A stretch of DNA of 64,000 bases from Gnetum montanum (taxonomy: Eukaryota > Streptophyta > Gnetopsida > Gnetales > Gnetaceae): the NCBI GenBank assembly GCA_015680685.1, contig MNCI01010443.1, positions 1,996,564 through 2,060,563 of the forward strand. Reading direction: 5' to 3'. This document shows, piece after piece, positions 22,801 through 34,554 of this stretch. The position numbers and the translations under genes were made by a program. The stretch's first letter is position 1; each line of letters opens with the position of its first letter. The notes beneath the pieces were generated by a model. The model did no database searches. It saw only the letters and a list, made by a program, of their open reading frames with translations, and had not been told where the DNA came from.

Positions 22801-23350
22801 GCAACCATCGTCCGCTACGACATTAAACTGGCAACAATCGTTCGCTACAACGTTAAACTGGCAACAATCATTCGCTACGACGTTAAACTGGCAACAATCG
22901 TCCACTATGACGTAAAACTAGCACACTCTTCACGCGTCCACCACGATGCTAAACTAGTACTGACCGTCCACCACAACGTAAAATTGGCAAGTTGTAACCG
23001 TCTGCTATGACGTAAAACTGGCAATATTGTACAGGTCTGCCAAGACGAAAAACTGGCACCTTTTGCATGCGTCCACCATGATGCTAAACTAGCACCGGCT
23101 GTCCGTCATGACATAAAACTGGCAAAGGGAAGCAACCGTCTGCTGAGACGTAAAATCGGCACAGATTTGTCCTTGGGTCATGACATAAAACTGACATCCA
23201 CAGCATGGTCTGCTGAGACCTTAAATCAGCCCCGCCATCATCCGCTACGACATAAAACTAGCATTTCTCGGTCTGACCAGACTCTAAGTTGGGACCATGG
23301 TCTGCTGAGACTTAAAACCAGCAACGACAGTCTACCAGGACTTAAAACTG
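22801..23350 (+). repeat. Degenerate 30-bp tandem array in the 3' untranslated region of element D
   Basis: About 17 head-to-tail units of 29-37 bp, best preserved at the start: consensus GCAACAATCGTCCGCTACGA then CGTTAAACTG. The first four units are nearly identical and later ones drift in length and sequence. The apparent ORF across it (repeats of VRYDVKLATI) is a by-product of the 30-bp period. Such arrays after integrase are known in Tat/Ogre-type elements. Confidence 0.9.
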
Positions 23351-24516
23351 AAACTTACAAGCTGCCACCATCCAAATCAAGCGAGCGTAATCATCCCTAT
23401 GTAGCTTCATGACAAGCGGGGTGGGATACTGGGATAATCCTAGCATTGCTACCCTACCGGCATCCTACTGATTCCTCGGATGTGCCGAAGGGCATACTCC
23501 TGACCCCTCGGAGATACCGTCACCGCACCCATTCCAGCGGTGGGACCTCTGAGAGGTTAGTTCCGCCGCCCAGAGCCCCAAAGGCATTCCCATCAATTGC
23601 GACTTTTGGGATCTCCGCTCATCATCGCTATCAGGCCCTGGCTTCACAGATTCATCTGGCTAGTTCTTTACATAACCAGTCAGGTGTGCCGAGTCTGATG
23701 ATCTTTGGCGGTGATATGCTGGGCCAAGCGTCAAGGTTGAAGACTCTGGCCTCGTGCTACAGTTCCTCCTTCACGGCCCGGTCACTTCATGTCGCCTCTG
23801 TCGGCACTCGTTTCAACAACCTCACCTATTGTTTGGACGAGCAATGGTATCCTATGTCTTCTTCTTTGGTTGCAGGTTACTTGCTTCAAAGATATCGTCC
23901 AAAGGTGCATTCATCTGAGTGGTGAAGTACGAACAGCATTTTGAAATGACTACTTGGATTAGCCTGCCCACTTAGAAGTGTATCCCTCTTCACCTTATAA
24001 TCCTTCCCTTAGCTCCTACTTCGCTTCATACCTACCATCTGCTTCCTGTATGCAAAAGCCACATACGCAAGCACCCATTTTCCGCACTCACATTGCAATC
24101 AAGTACATAAACTAACACAACGCAATTAAGTGTCATAGCAGAGACATCGCAGAAGTGACGCGTTGTGCTCCTTTTGCAAGCATTCCTGCTACAGTCTATA
24201 ATAGAGAAATCTCAGACTGATGCGCTATGCTCGTCTGAAAGCATTCCTGTTAACACAAGTATCCATACGTTTCTGCATGTTCAATGAGTGTATTCCATAC
24301 TTCCGCCATCCTGCTTCATTTGAGTCTTCCCCGAACCTGTTTCCTGCCAAATCATCCTATCTCACATAACCTCCAGTCTTGCTCTTCTATGTTGACAGGG
24401 TGACACTTGAATAGCCATTGATGAACGCTGTTAGTGCTTTTGCCTCTCTGGTGTTTCACATTCTTTGTCGACATCTTTCAAGCAAGCCCTCTAACCGTCA
24501 ATAAAGAGGGGCCATT
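23351..24516 (+). other. 3' untranslated region of element D with polypurine tract
   Basis: No recognised protein. A 159-codon open stretch at 23446-23925 has no motif I know and a composition (Pro, Ser, Arg) typical of chance frames. The region ends with AATAAAGAGGGGCC at 24501-24514, the likely polypurine primer for plus-strand DNA, two bases before the 3' LTR. Confidence 0.55.
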
Positions 24517-26070
24517 GAAACACTGTGAAAATTGTGAGTCGGCCTCAGGAAAAGATTCGTGATTCGGGCACGAGTACATGACAGAATTCCAGAAAGAAGA
24601 ACAAGACAGGGCGATGCATGGAGGCGCACGGCATCAAGACTTTGGTTTCCCTTCACAGATTTCTTATCTCACTATGTTTCCATATTTACGCTATAGCATG
24701 CAGTGTAGCGTAATGACGCTCAGCGAAACGTAGTCTGACATTAGAAGGCAGTTTACTTTAGCAGATTTGGCAAAGACTAAGGCCTAAATAGCGTAATACG
24801 CGACTTCTCGTGTATTTTGGCTAAGTCTTTTGTCCAAGGTCGAGTTTACGCTCAGTACGCATGGCAGTGTAATGAGCATCAAAAAAGTCAAAGAGAGATC
24901 AACAACACACAGTGGATCGACACTTTTCTTTTTTTACATATTGGTCGCCTTACGCCCTTTACGCAACGTAGCGTGTGTCAGCGTAAGTCATCATCAAAAT
25001 AATCATTGCTTACGCTTCACTACGCACAGCAGCGTAAACGAGCGTAAAGAAACTTGAATCTATTGTCTTCATGCTTTATTATGCTCTTGTACGCGACGTA
25101 ATGCGTACGAGCGTAATGTAGCCCAAAATCAACAGAGACATGCCCGACCCACATTTTTCACTCATACGCATAATACGCAGATGCGCGTATTTTGCATAGA
25201 TACGGATTTCAACACAAGGATGGTCAAGTCAGCGATCTTCCGAAAAGTTTGAAGCATGTGTCATCACAGCTGTGCCTTCTCCATATATCGTCAAACCTAT
25301 AAATATCCCAGTTGGCGAAGAAAAGAGTAGGACAACAGACGACAAAGAAAAGATGACGACAACAAAGGACAACAATAGAGAGATAGAGACAAGAGACACT
25401 TGGCTTGAGCATTGGCAGTAAGAGCGATTCCCCTTTGGTGAAGACACAACTTGCTCCAATGGCGATTATCGGCAGTTCCGAGCAAAGACTACCTAAGGAA
25501 AAAGGGGCAGATCAGAGATCTAGAGATCATCTGGTGTGGTTTGTGAGTTTCTATTGATCAGAAGCAATTGATCAATAGATGTCAGAACTTGACCTTCCTT
25601 GCATCCCTTCTCCGGCCTACAAGGTAGATCGCATTCTATTCTACACTTCTGCTCAGACAATTTCCTTGTTTCTTGTTTCTTTGTGTTTGCTTTATACAAA
25701 ACAGTCGGGGTCTCCCCAGTGTACCTTGAATATACAAAATACTTATTTTCCCAGGTCAAACTATAGATCTTGCAATCACGTGTTTCTCTCATGTCTGCTT
25801 CCTGTTGTCGTGTTGATGCTATCATCGTCATTACCATTCATCTACATTGCTTTTCTCTCATTTCGCGACTCGCTGAATCATATCGTTCCACGAAATATTC
25901 ATAATCTTCATCGGTTTACTGATTAGTAAGTCCTTGTCTGATCAACAAGACCTTTCAGGGCGCCGCGGATTCATTTTTCCAGCATAGCCCTTACACGGAT
26001 CCATGGTTAAAACTGTGTACACGAGATTTTGTTTGGTATTTTCCAGCTGCCGACATTTTCCGTCGTTACA
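24517..26070 (+). repeat. Element D 3' LTR
   Basis: Starts TGAAACACTG and ends CGTTACA, 1554 bp, the partner of 8856-10386. Contains TATAAATA at 25298-25305. Compared with the 5' copy it has an insertion of about 25 bp in the region near 25325-25375. It is followed by ATTGG. Confidence 0.92.
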
Positions 26071-26870
26071 ATTGGTAAAGTTGGTAAAGGTAGAGGACTA
26101 GATTGCATAGGGTTGCTAATGCAAATCATCCCAAATTGGGTTTGAATGCTATTCATAAGGGTAATTCTTTCTAACTCAATGGCTTTAGCCATCTCTCCCT
26201 ATATTTCTATTATGTTGGGATCAAATTTGATGGCATAGGCAAAGAAAGGACCAATGATGAACAAGTAAAAATTGAGGATACCACCAAGTTGTGGACGCAC
26301 CTCACTTGGTACATAACCAAGTTGATGAAAGAATCTTAGGTTATAATCCTAGACATTTTCCCCGGGTAATTTTCTTAAGCTTGTGAAGTTGCTTGATGCT
26401 AAGGCTAGGCTAGTGAACTTTTCAAACTAGAACAAAAAATTATTTTAAAATTTTTATCATGAGTTGATAGAGGCATTAGGGAGCATCAAAAACCATTGAA
26501 TGGCTATACTCCTAAAAGTTGTCACAAATACCCTACATGTCATGTCATTTTGTACAATGTTATGGATCCCTAGTAAGGTTTCAAAACATTGTATATGTTG
26601 ATAAGTATCACTAGTAGGGGTTGTGGGATCGAGGAACAAGTTTATGTTTTGAAGTGATTTGGGATATCATGATAGTTGGTGAAGTTAAAGGGATTTCTCA
26701 CCAAGTGAGCTAGGGGTTGATTGGCTATCATCCTAGTTCAAGTTCTTCTAGAGATAAAACTTGGAAAATGTGAAGCTCGTTGTTTTCTTAAAGTGACGGG
26801 TAGCTAGTCAATTAGGGGTAAAGGTAAATGATTCTTGTTTGAAGGGTTTGCTCATAAAATGAGAATCACA
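26071..26870 (-). pseudogene. Element E gag N-terminal part
   Basis: Minus-strand gag continuing element E beyond the D insertion; 26071-26075 is the duplicated ATTGG. In the frame at 26457-26639 a capsid pattern is visible: FLDPTTPTSDTYQHIQCFETLL, then FRSIAIQWFLMLPNASINSW, matching the gag core (H...F..LL..., A..W...LP...I.SW). At 26200-26400 it continues HQLGYVPSEVRPQLGGILNFYLF, and at 26007-26192 (partly across the D boundary) AIELERITLMNSIQT. Numerous stops. The start codon is not clear; gag-like sequence fades upstream of 26870. Confidence 0.65.
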
Positions 26871-27401
26871 GAATATAAATGTTAAAATAAAACTATAAAA
26901 TTGAGTAAAAAAGAAAAAATATTAAAATAATTTTTTTACTTAAAAAAATAGTAATATATGCTATATATAATTTTTTTAAAAAATATATATATAGATGAAA
27001 TTACAATATATATAAAATTTAAATGAAAAAAATAATAAAATGAAAAATCTTAGAAAAGTAAATTTAAAACTAAATAATTAATGAAACCTACCTCATCAAA
27101 GTCAGGACTAAGGTAAGGACCACCAAAATTAGAACTAGAAAAAGAAGGTTTAGGATTTCAATAATGAAAATAACAATTTTTGAGAAACAAGAAACATCAA
27201 TTTTTTAAAAAAAATAGAAAATAAAAAGTTCAAAGACAAAGGTTTTCAATAGGAAGCACAAAAAAAGGAAAATAAAATTTAGGGAAACAATAGTTTTGAA
27301 ATAGGGAAAAAACAAGATCTAGAACAGGAAAACGATAAGAAATACTTATATTTCAAAAAATGAAAAACAAAGGCTAAAAAATGGTCCTCCTTATAGCATT
27401 G
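26871..27401. other. AT-rich spacer
   Basis: Over 75 percent A+T with long A runs and TATATA tracts. No gene. It may be the untranslated leader of element E, but no LTR end or primer site was found. Confidence 0.4.
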
Positions 27402-27709
27402 AAAAGGTGTTGATGCATAAATTTTGGACACATCAACACTAGAAAAAACTCATTTAAGAAGACTATTACCTAGGGTGCCTCCCATATGGGTAGGAAAACC
27501 TGAGAATAGTCTCAACTGGAGAGGGATATGTAAGGTTCAAAAAAAAGGTAAACCAAACTAGAAAATTGGGAAAATTTAAATTGAATGACTATCTTAAATT
27601 TCATGACTTAATGAAAGAACAGTAAAATGACTACTAAATTTAGAATTCTTCCTAGTCTCCTACCACCACCACTCACATGCTACTAGTTGCTGCCCAATGT
27701 TCATTCACC
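27402..27709 (+). repeat. Direct repeat R1, copy 1
   Basis: About 300 bp repeated at 28574-28871 in the same orientation, with roughly 80-85 percent match by eye. It contains a perfect 9-bp inverted pair GTGTTGATG/CATCAACAC, a second pair around GACTATT/AATAGTC, and the palindrome CCCATATGGG. It could be the remains of a pair of short LTRs or a tandem duplication. Confidence 0.7.
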
Positions 27710-28573
27710 CAGTAGTAATGTTGCATATATGCAGGAGCAAAATGAGGATGACAAGAAGTGCCTCAAACAATGGTATAGGTGTTGCCAAAATATGATCTTG
27801 GCCACCAGTGGGATCAACCCCTTTGCATCGTCCACTACTGCCAGTGATTGCCATTAGGAGTAGTGGCAAATGTTGCTGTTGTGCTCCATGCACATAGCCT
27901 TCTTATCTATTGCCACAAGAGGGAGAGGCCAAGAGATATTTTCTGTCACCGTTGCTTACTGACACCACTTGCAACTATCCATCATCACCTCCTCTATTCA
28001 TGCTTGTCCCCAATCTTTACTTATCTGCTGCAACTCCTACAGGACTACCTACAATTATTGTCAACCTCTATTTGTGCCTGCCATGCACATGCGCTATCTG
28101 CTACTCATTGCTACTGATGTGTCTTTGACACACAAAAATAACTTCTATTGGGAGATCTTGCTAAATGGCACCATCATCACGTGCAACCCACCATTTACCT
28201 CTACCTTCATGCAGAGCTACACACCATCGTTGATGTCGTTGATCGCCTATAATGTCATTGCATGTGCTTTATCTCCTAATGCACATGTCATTCTGCCTAC
28301 CATGTGCCTACTGCAATCATGGGAGAAGGGAAGGGAAGAGAGAGGTCACCCATCGTTCCACCTACCATGCACCTACAAATTTGATAGCACCATGGAGAGC
28401 CATGCATCGCTACTACCAGGAGAAGGGGAGGCCAAGCAATCCTTTACGCCACGCTTTTGTTGTTGATGATGCACATGCACTGCTATCACCATGTGTATGC
28501 CAACTACTAATCACAACTCCTACCATGTCAATGCTAGCCAAGGAACTAAGATCCAGCTCCTCCTTCTAATGTC

Positions 28574-28871
28574 AAAAAGGTGTGCATGCGTAAGTTTTGG
28601 ACACACCAACACCTAGAAAAAACTCGTTTAGGAAGACTATTGCCTAAGGTGCCTCCCATGTGGGTATGGTAAACCAAGAATAGTCTTAGCTAGAGAGGGC
28701 TATGTGACATTCAAAAAATAGTAAATCAAACTAGAAAGTTAAGATAATTTAAATTGAATATCTTGAATTTCAAGAATTAATGAAAATACAGTAAGTAACT
28801 AGTAAATTTAAAATTTTCCTTAGTTGCCTACTACTACCACTGGTCTATCACTACTAGTGGTGTTCATTGCC
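28574..28871 (+). repeat. Direct repeat R1, copy 2
   Basis: Second copy of 27402-27709, about 1170 bp away. The AAGACTATT...AATAGTCTT inverted pair is kept as a perfect 9-bp match; the outer GTGTTGATG pair has decayed to GTGTGCATG/CACCAACAC. Confidence 0.7.
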
Positions 28872-28950
28872 AGGAAAAAAAGCCTCGAGTACTACCAAAA
28901 TGTGCTATCTCATTGTCACTAATGTTACCACAATTGACACTACTCATAGC

Positions 28951-28954
<4 letters not shown>

Positions 28955-29004
<50 letters not shown>
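28955..29004. repeat. GA microsatellite, about 25 copies
   Basis: An uninterrupted (GA)n run of 50 bases, inside the low-complexity tract. It yields artificial Arg-Glu repeats in translation. Confidence 0.98.
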
Positions 29005-29006
<2 letters not shown>

Positions 29007-29580
29007 TTTATCCCACCATCAACCACCATCATTTACAATTGTCATGTGTTGTTCACGTGCCTGCCACATGCTACCCAGGAGAGGGAGAGGGAGGTCAAGC
29101 CCACTACCGGAACATGCTGCCTCTCTGTCATTGTTGCCACCACTGTTAGCCAAATAGTTGAAGCATTGTCACCTACAGTCATCATCTACTACCACGCACC
29201 ATTGATTACCTTTTGCCACTACTAATTGTTCACTACCATGCATCTACTATTGCTAATGCACTGATCCTTTATGCACATTATCTACCACTATTGGCACAAA
29301 ACCTTAGGTCGTTACTATTAAGAGGGAGACCTATCGCACGCTACCACTATCACATGCAATGCGTAGTTCAAAGAAACTGCTACTATTCTACCGCACTCTG
29401 CCACCACTACTGACTACCACGTGCACTACCTTGCCCCCTGCACCATGTTGTCCTAATGTTTTGACACTACCGTGAATGAAGGAGAGAGAGAGACCGCCCA
29501 CCTTTTTGAGTTCTCCATGAAATGCCCGTTGCCATCAATTACATCCACCACGTTCTCCACCACCTCAATTCATGAAAAAA

Positions 29581-30702
29581 CACCCTTTGTAACAGAAATT
29601 GTATCTCCTCTAAGTGGATAACCAACAACTATCATTGCATCTTGCATTATGACATCAATATGTATAAATGAATTTTAATGGTTAGCCTGTATAAATATTA
29701 TGATGATTTATAAAAGGGCTTAAGCATTCATACTTTTTTTTTACTGTTAAAAAATAAATAAGGAAAAAGAATAGGATAATGCATGTTAGTACTCTTGTAG
29801 AAGAAACAATTTCTAATGTGCATGAATATTAAATTAAAGAATTTGATCATAATTCACAAAACATAAAATTCTAATTTGATTTCAATTTGGATCTTTATAT
29901 TCAGGAAATAATGCATAGTTCCTATAATATATTTGAGTTGGTAAGTTCTCTAACAATCAAACAAAAGGTTATGTGTCTATCTATAAGGCATGGATAGGCC
30001 ATCTAAGATCAACCAGCAAATAACAGTGTCTAGTTTGTTTCTCTAAACACTCTACATTCCCATTTCTTGTATCTTAGATGAAGACTTTTTATAATTAAAG
30101 TAAAAACATGAAGAAACCTAATTCACATATATATGGGAATCACTAGTCAGTTATAGAGCTGCACTACTATTATTGCAAGATACAACATCACAACATATAT
30201 GCAACGCTAACTTTTTCCCTCTAAACATCAAATAAGAATAAATGACATTATCACCATCATCATCCTAACCTTATTTGAACTATTGTAGTTGCATAAGGAA
30301 AGCACGGGTAGGTTGAAACAAGAATCTCAGATCTAAAGTTTGAATTCATCAAACTAAGTAGTTACAACCTAAGTAGCTCACCATTGGTGCATCACAGGCT
30401 GAAGCAAGTTGTGACAAGCATATTACAAGTCCACTATAAGTCTTGTTAGATAACTTTTTTTCCAAACAATGGCTACTACATAGGTACATTTTTTGGTCCT
30501 ACTTGGTATTGTTGAAGAATAAATGCTTATTGGTAAAGATAGCAGACTCATATGACTTTTTTAATTTTCATGATATTCAAACTTATTTAAACATGGCTCC
30601 ATGCCTAACATGGGCGATGTTGGCATCAACACTTAGTAAAACTTATGATTATGAATTTTAAATTTTAACACTACTAGTACTCTTGCTTTCTTGACAATAA
30701 AA
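29581..30702. other. AT-rich intergenic sequence
   Basis: No coding pattern, repeat or RNA gene seen on either strand. Confidence 0.5.
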
Positions 30703-31420
30703 TTATATGTTGCACAGACATAATCTTTTCTTTGAACGATAATGAATCGTAGCTCTTCTAATTTTTGAGGAAGTTTTTATACTACTTCTACATGTTATAG
30801 AAAGCGTATTGTATGACCTCTTTATTTTAGTTGACCTCCACATAACTTGAATTACGAGATTGAGCCTTACAATTAACATTTTTACAATTTGGGTTAATAA
30901 TTGTAGTTCACATGGTTGTTCTCCAAGATTCATATTATTCGATATAAAAAAATGTTTACGATAGTAGTCTTTTTGACATCTTTGACATTCCAATGTGCTA
31001 TTTTTCTTGCTACTTAACATCACAAATTTCATTTCATTACATATTTTACATTCAAATTCATTTAAAACAGTTTGTAGACTATTTTGAAATCTTAATTGAG
31101 CATTTTTAATATTTTGTTTGTCTTAGTATATAAAAATTTATAAATTTTTTGAAAACTTATTTTTCAAATGCTTTGTATGAGTTTGTATAATTTTAAAAAG
31201 TTTTTGTAAACTTATTTGATCATTAAATTTTGCTAATGTAACATTATCTAGGCTAATCTCTCCACTTTGTATTGGCATAAACAATGAACTATCATTAGTG
31301 TTAGTTACTAATTTTTGTCCTTTTCTTAAATTTGCTTTGTAAATTCTTTCATGTTTTCATAATGGTTCTAATTCTTCATTATTCATGCTATTTGTTTTTG
31401 TTTTTTTATATAAACAAAAA
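30703..31420 (-). pseudogene. Helitron helicase-like relic (zinc finger and DUF6570-like segment)
   Basis: Minus-strand fragment of a Helitron replication protein. Visible in order: FNDQISLQKLFKIIQ (about 31150-31230), CKICNEMKF and ECQRCQKDYY (a C-x2-C...C-x2-C pair), then FFISNNMNLGEQPCELQLLT and VKMLIVRLNLVIQV, which match the NNM.PGE.P.EL..LT.IEEMLIAR..P block that follows the Cys pairs in plant Helitron proteins. A frameshift follows in the GGQ...FPQ region. No Rep, helicase or Helitron ends (5' TC, 3' hairpin-CTRR) were found. It would belong to an old rolling-circle transposon. Confidence 0.6.
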
Positions 31421-32806
31421 TATTATGTTCGTTTAGCACACATAACATTATTTGAAATTTTACTTTTATAAAGATAAAAAATAATATTAATAGTTTATAA
31501 TGCTGTAAATCAAACACTGTTATGTGTAATAATTGAAGATCAAAATTTCATTCTACTGAAAATATTTCTTTATTGCATACTTGGTTTTGTTATGTTTAGC
31601 TATGTTATTAATTAAAATAATTTTAAAAAGTTAGCACTCCAAATGTTGGTATCTCTAATAACTTATAGTACCTACAATATTTCACCAAAAAAATATTGTC
31701 AAATTACTTAAACTACTACAAACAAGTATACTACTTCTAAAATATATTTTAGTATTATGAAAATCACATTCAAAAGTAGAAGCAAAGACATAAAAGGAGA
31801 TTAACTATCATTTTAATAAAACCTTTCACTTGTAATTATCATGTACAAAAAAGTTACTTGACTTTCTACCAACAATACCTACTACCTTAACTTTAATCTA
31901 GGTTGCGAAGAGGATGAATGCAAATATTGTACGTCAGATGGCACACATGTAATATTCACCAAATGAAGATAAGATTCCCGTGGACATCTTATCTCTTTAC
32001 ACCACAAAATGAAACATCAACAATGACGAAACCATAAGGTTCTCCTTCTATGTATTAGTAAGAGCCATTCCTGAGAAGAGGCAGAGTTTCTTCCGCTCCT
32101 CACCATCTCCCTTTCTTAGATACCAGCGTCTTTTGTAGCAATTCAATGCTTTGGGTAATTAATTGCATTTTGTTAGTGAATTGAATGGATTCCATTTGCA
32201 GGCAAGTTTAGCAACATGCTTAGGTAGCTGGTTTTTGATTTGCAAGCTGAAAATAAAGATAGATCCATTGAAAACCACAATTTTGGAGTCGAGATCCAAC
32301 ACCCACTATAAGGTGTGTTTTGTTTAGAGCAGAAGCCCAATATTCGTATATAAACGACTGTAATTTCTTTTCTGGTTTTTCTCGTATCGATTGCATCTTA
32401 TTTTCACATCTTACTTTACTTCCTACCTTTTTTCTATGCATTTTAAGCTTGTCTGCAAACTGCCAGTCTTCTAACAGAATTCAAATAAGCACAGGAATTC
32501 TGTTTGCATTGGTCTTCTAACAAGTGCTTTTATTCTCGTGTTCAGATAATTCAGGTAGTTATTGGCCTTTTTGGAGTTGGAAGCTACATACTTTGATTGA
32601 ACAAGATTTTGATCTGAAGTTCAGATTACCTACACTTGTTCTACTTTTTTAATTACTTTATTATAGGGTGATCTTTGTGCTTGCAATGGAGGGGATGAGC
32701 AGTCATATACTTCATTCCGTCAATCACAAAATATTTTTGCTATACACAAATTATTTGAATATCAATCAGTTTCTGTATATATATGTTCTAGATTTTATTC
32801 ATACAG
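31421..32806. other. AT-rich intergenic sequence
   Basis: No gene or repeat recognised. Short polypyrimidine/AG stretches near 32190 and 32640 could be splice sites of the possible gene below, but no coding exon can be named. Confidence 0.4.
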
Positions 32807-32938
32807 AATTTGCCATCAGAGCAATAACAGGAATTTGCATAGCTGTTGTTGTATTAGTTATCATAGCTCTTGGATTCCATTTCTACAAATGCAAGCTAAA
32901 AATGGCACCCTTGCTACAGCCACCACCGAATACCAATG
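32807..32938 (+). pseudogene. Possible single exon with a membrane-spanning segment
   Basis: Between a good acceptor (TTTTATTCATACAG, ending 32806) and a GT at about 32939, the frame reads RAITGICIAVVVLVIIALGF then HFYKCKLKM, a hydrophobic span of about 20 residues followed by a basic stop-transfer patch. This is the layout of the membrane exon of receptor-like kinases. No kinase or extracellular domain is seen within 2 kb either side; element A inserted 1.6 kb downstream. A chance hydrophobic frame in AT-rich DNA is the main alternative. Confidence 0.25.
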
Positions 32939-32939
32939 G

Positions 32940-34554
32940 TATATCTTACTTTCAAGGTTGCACTCATTAATTTGTAATTATGAATTTTTGTGTGTACATG
33001 TGTATTTGTGGAATTAATAAGACGAATATTCTGTATTCTATAAGTACACTTCAAGATTTATAGCCAAAGATCATAGATTGGAAGAATTATAAAAGAATAT
33101 GATGGTGCATCAAGTGTAACTCAAACTAGGAACCTCTTGCCTATAAATTATTATTAGACAATGACCTAACCAATGAATAATTATGGCATACAACATAATA
33201 TGCTAACCCAGCATCCCAAAAGTTGGTGTGCATATTTTTTTTATTTAATAGGGATGACTTCAGTATGGTTCATAGGTAAAAGACAAAGATAGAGATTATT
33301 AATGTAAAAAAGATAGAGAATTAAAATGGAAGAACCTGTAGAAAATTAATTACCAACATCCTAGAAATCCAAGGTCATACATTGTTAAAGATTGGTGAAA
33401 CCAAATATACTTTGTGATCATTTTATATTTATTTACTAAATTTACCAAATGTTGTAAAAGAATGATTTATATTTTGGATAAAAATAAGAGCATGTGATGG
33501 CTTTACCTAGGATTCTTTTGGGGTACTCCTTTGCATGTCGCTTAGGAGTTTCTAATATATATAGCATGAGACAAGAAGTTGTTTTCATTGCATAGTCTTA
33601 CAAAGATTAAAATGTCCTATAAGAAAAACTGAGAATCATGGCTTGAATGGCAAACTAAATATTTTTGCCTATATTACTTGCATTGAAATCCTCTTCTTGT
33701 AGTTTTTGTCTTTCCTTTTTTCCTTTTGATTCGCTCATGGTTAGGGTTTGCAACCCCACCAACAACTCATGTTAAGATAACCAAATGTATTTATCTTAGT
33801 TGAACTTTTGTGATTAGAGTAAGTGAGGCATGCTTGTGGCTACTTAGAAGGTAAGCAAAGCAAAGCACAGGAACCAAGTGGAACTAAGTAATATAGGTAG
33901 TTCATACAGCTTGACACATTAAATTTATAAGACCCACCTACATCTAGGGTTTTTACTTAGAATAGGGATGTTCAAGGTGTAAAGAAAATTTGCCATGCAT
34001 TAGGAAGCTGGGTTTTGCAATTTGTGATAGAATTTTAGTGTATGAAATCACTATTTTTCAATTGACTAACTATTGTTGTGCATGATCAAGAAGCTTCAAG
34101 ATAATGTAATAAGTTCAGTGAAAAACAATTTAATATTTGAAGGTTAAAGGTGGAGGAATTGTTATGTTAGGGAGATTTGAGCTACTTATGTATGCACTAA
34201 ATGTGAAGTTAGGTTTTGCATCTTTTTGATGGGATAGATTGGACTTGAGGCTTGAGAAATAATTTAACGTTGTCTTGATGATTTTTTTTTTATAATTATA
34301 AAAGATTAAGCTATCGTGAATGGCTTACAGAAAAGGTTTAAGAATCTATACCATGTAAAGACTATTACAAATGGTATTTTCTTGTATTAGTAGTTACAAA
34401 CTTAAAAAATCTCAAATAATTTGGAACATTTGCAACTACATGAAATGATTTAGTATAGTTGTTTGACTAATGACTCTTTAGATTGTATGACTCCATTTTC
34501 CAACACAACACAACTTAAAAGGAGATCTCGTAGATGTTACCATTTGATGAGTGG
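32940..34554. other. AT-rich intergenic sequence up to element A
   Basis: No gene seen. The last five bases, CCATT (34550-34554), are the left target duplication of element A. Confidence 0.5.

Larger units (their letters stand above)
8856..26070 (+). mobile_element. Element D: complete, inactivated Tat-like Ty3/Gypsy element
   Basis: A 17.2-kb plus-strand LTR retrotransposon with both LTRs (8856-10386 and 24517-26070), a primer site, gag-protease, a 5-kb interval with an antisense gene, RT, RNase H partly lost in an assembly gap, archaeal-type RNase H, integrase, a tandem-repeat 3' untranslated region and a purine-rich tract before the 3' LTR. The aRNH after the RT/RNase H block and the gag knuckle YHQLCGHDTDYC place it with Tat elements. 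It inserted into the gag of element E. All coding frames contain stops or shifts, so it is not autonomous. Confidence 0.92.
27660..29580. repeat. Low-complexity ACC/CAT/TGC-rich tract
   Basis: Degenerate, repetitive sequence with recurring phrases such as CACTACTACC, CATGCACCTAC and GGAGAGGCCAAG (27910, 28426, 29085, 29320). The plus-strand ORFs at 27848-28569 and 28867-29413 are Cys/His/Leu-rich by-products of these phrases with no domain. The second copy of repeat R1 lies inside. Confidence 0.6.

Noticed and set aside
22801-23010. ORF of repeated VRYDVKLATI as a repeat protein
   Set aside because: It arises from a DNA repeat whose 30-bp period is a multiple of three; units of other length break it and no initiation context or homologue is evident.
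23446-23925. 159-codon plus-strand ORF after the D array as an extra gene
   Set aside because: No domain, no promoter, lies in the expected 3' untranslated region; kept only as a note.
27848-28569. Cys/His-rich plus-strand ORFs as secreted peptides
   Set aside because: They follow the low-complexity CAC/TGC phrases, overlap in several frames and have no conserved spacing.
32220-32520. LRR-type exon upstream of the membrane-span exon
   Set aside because: No LxxLxLxxN pattern could be read in any frame.
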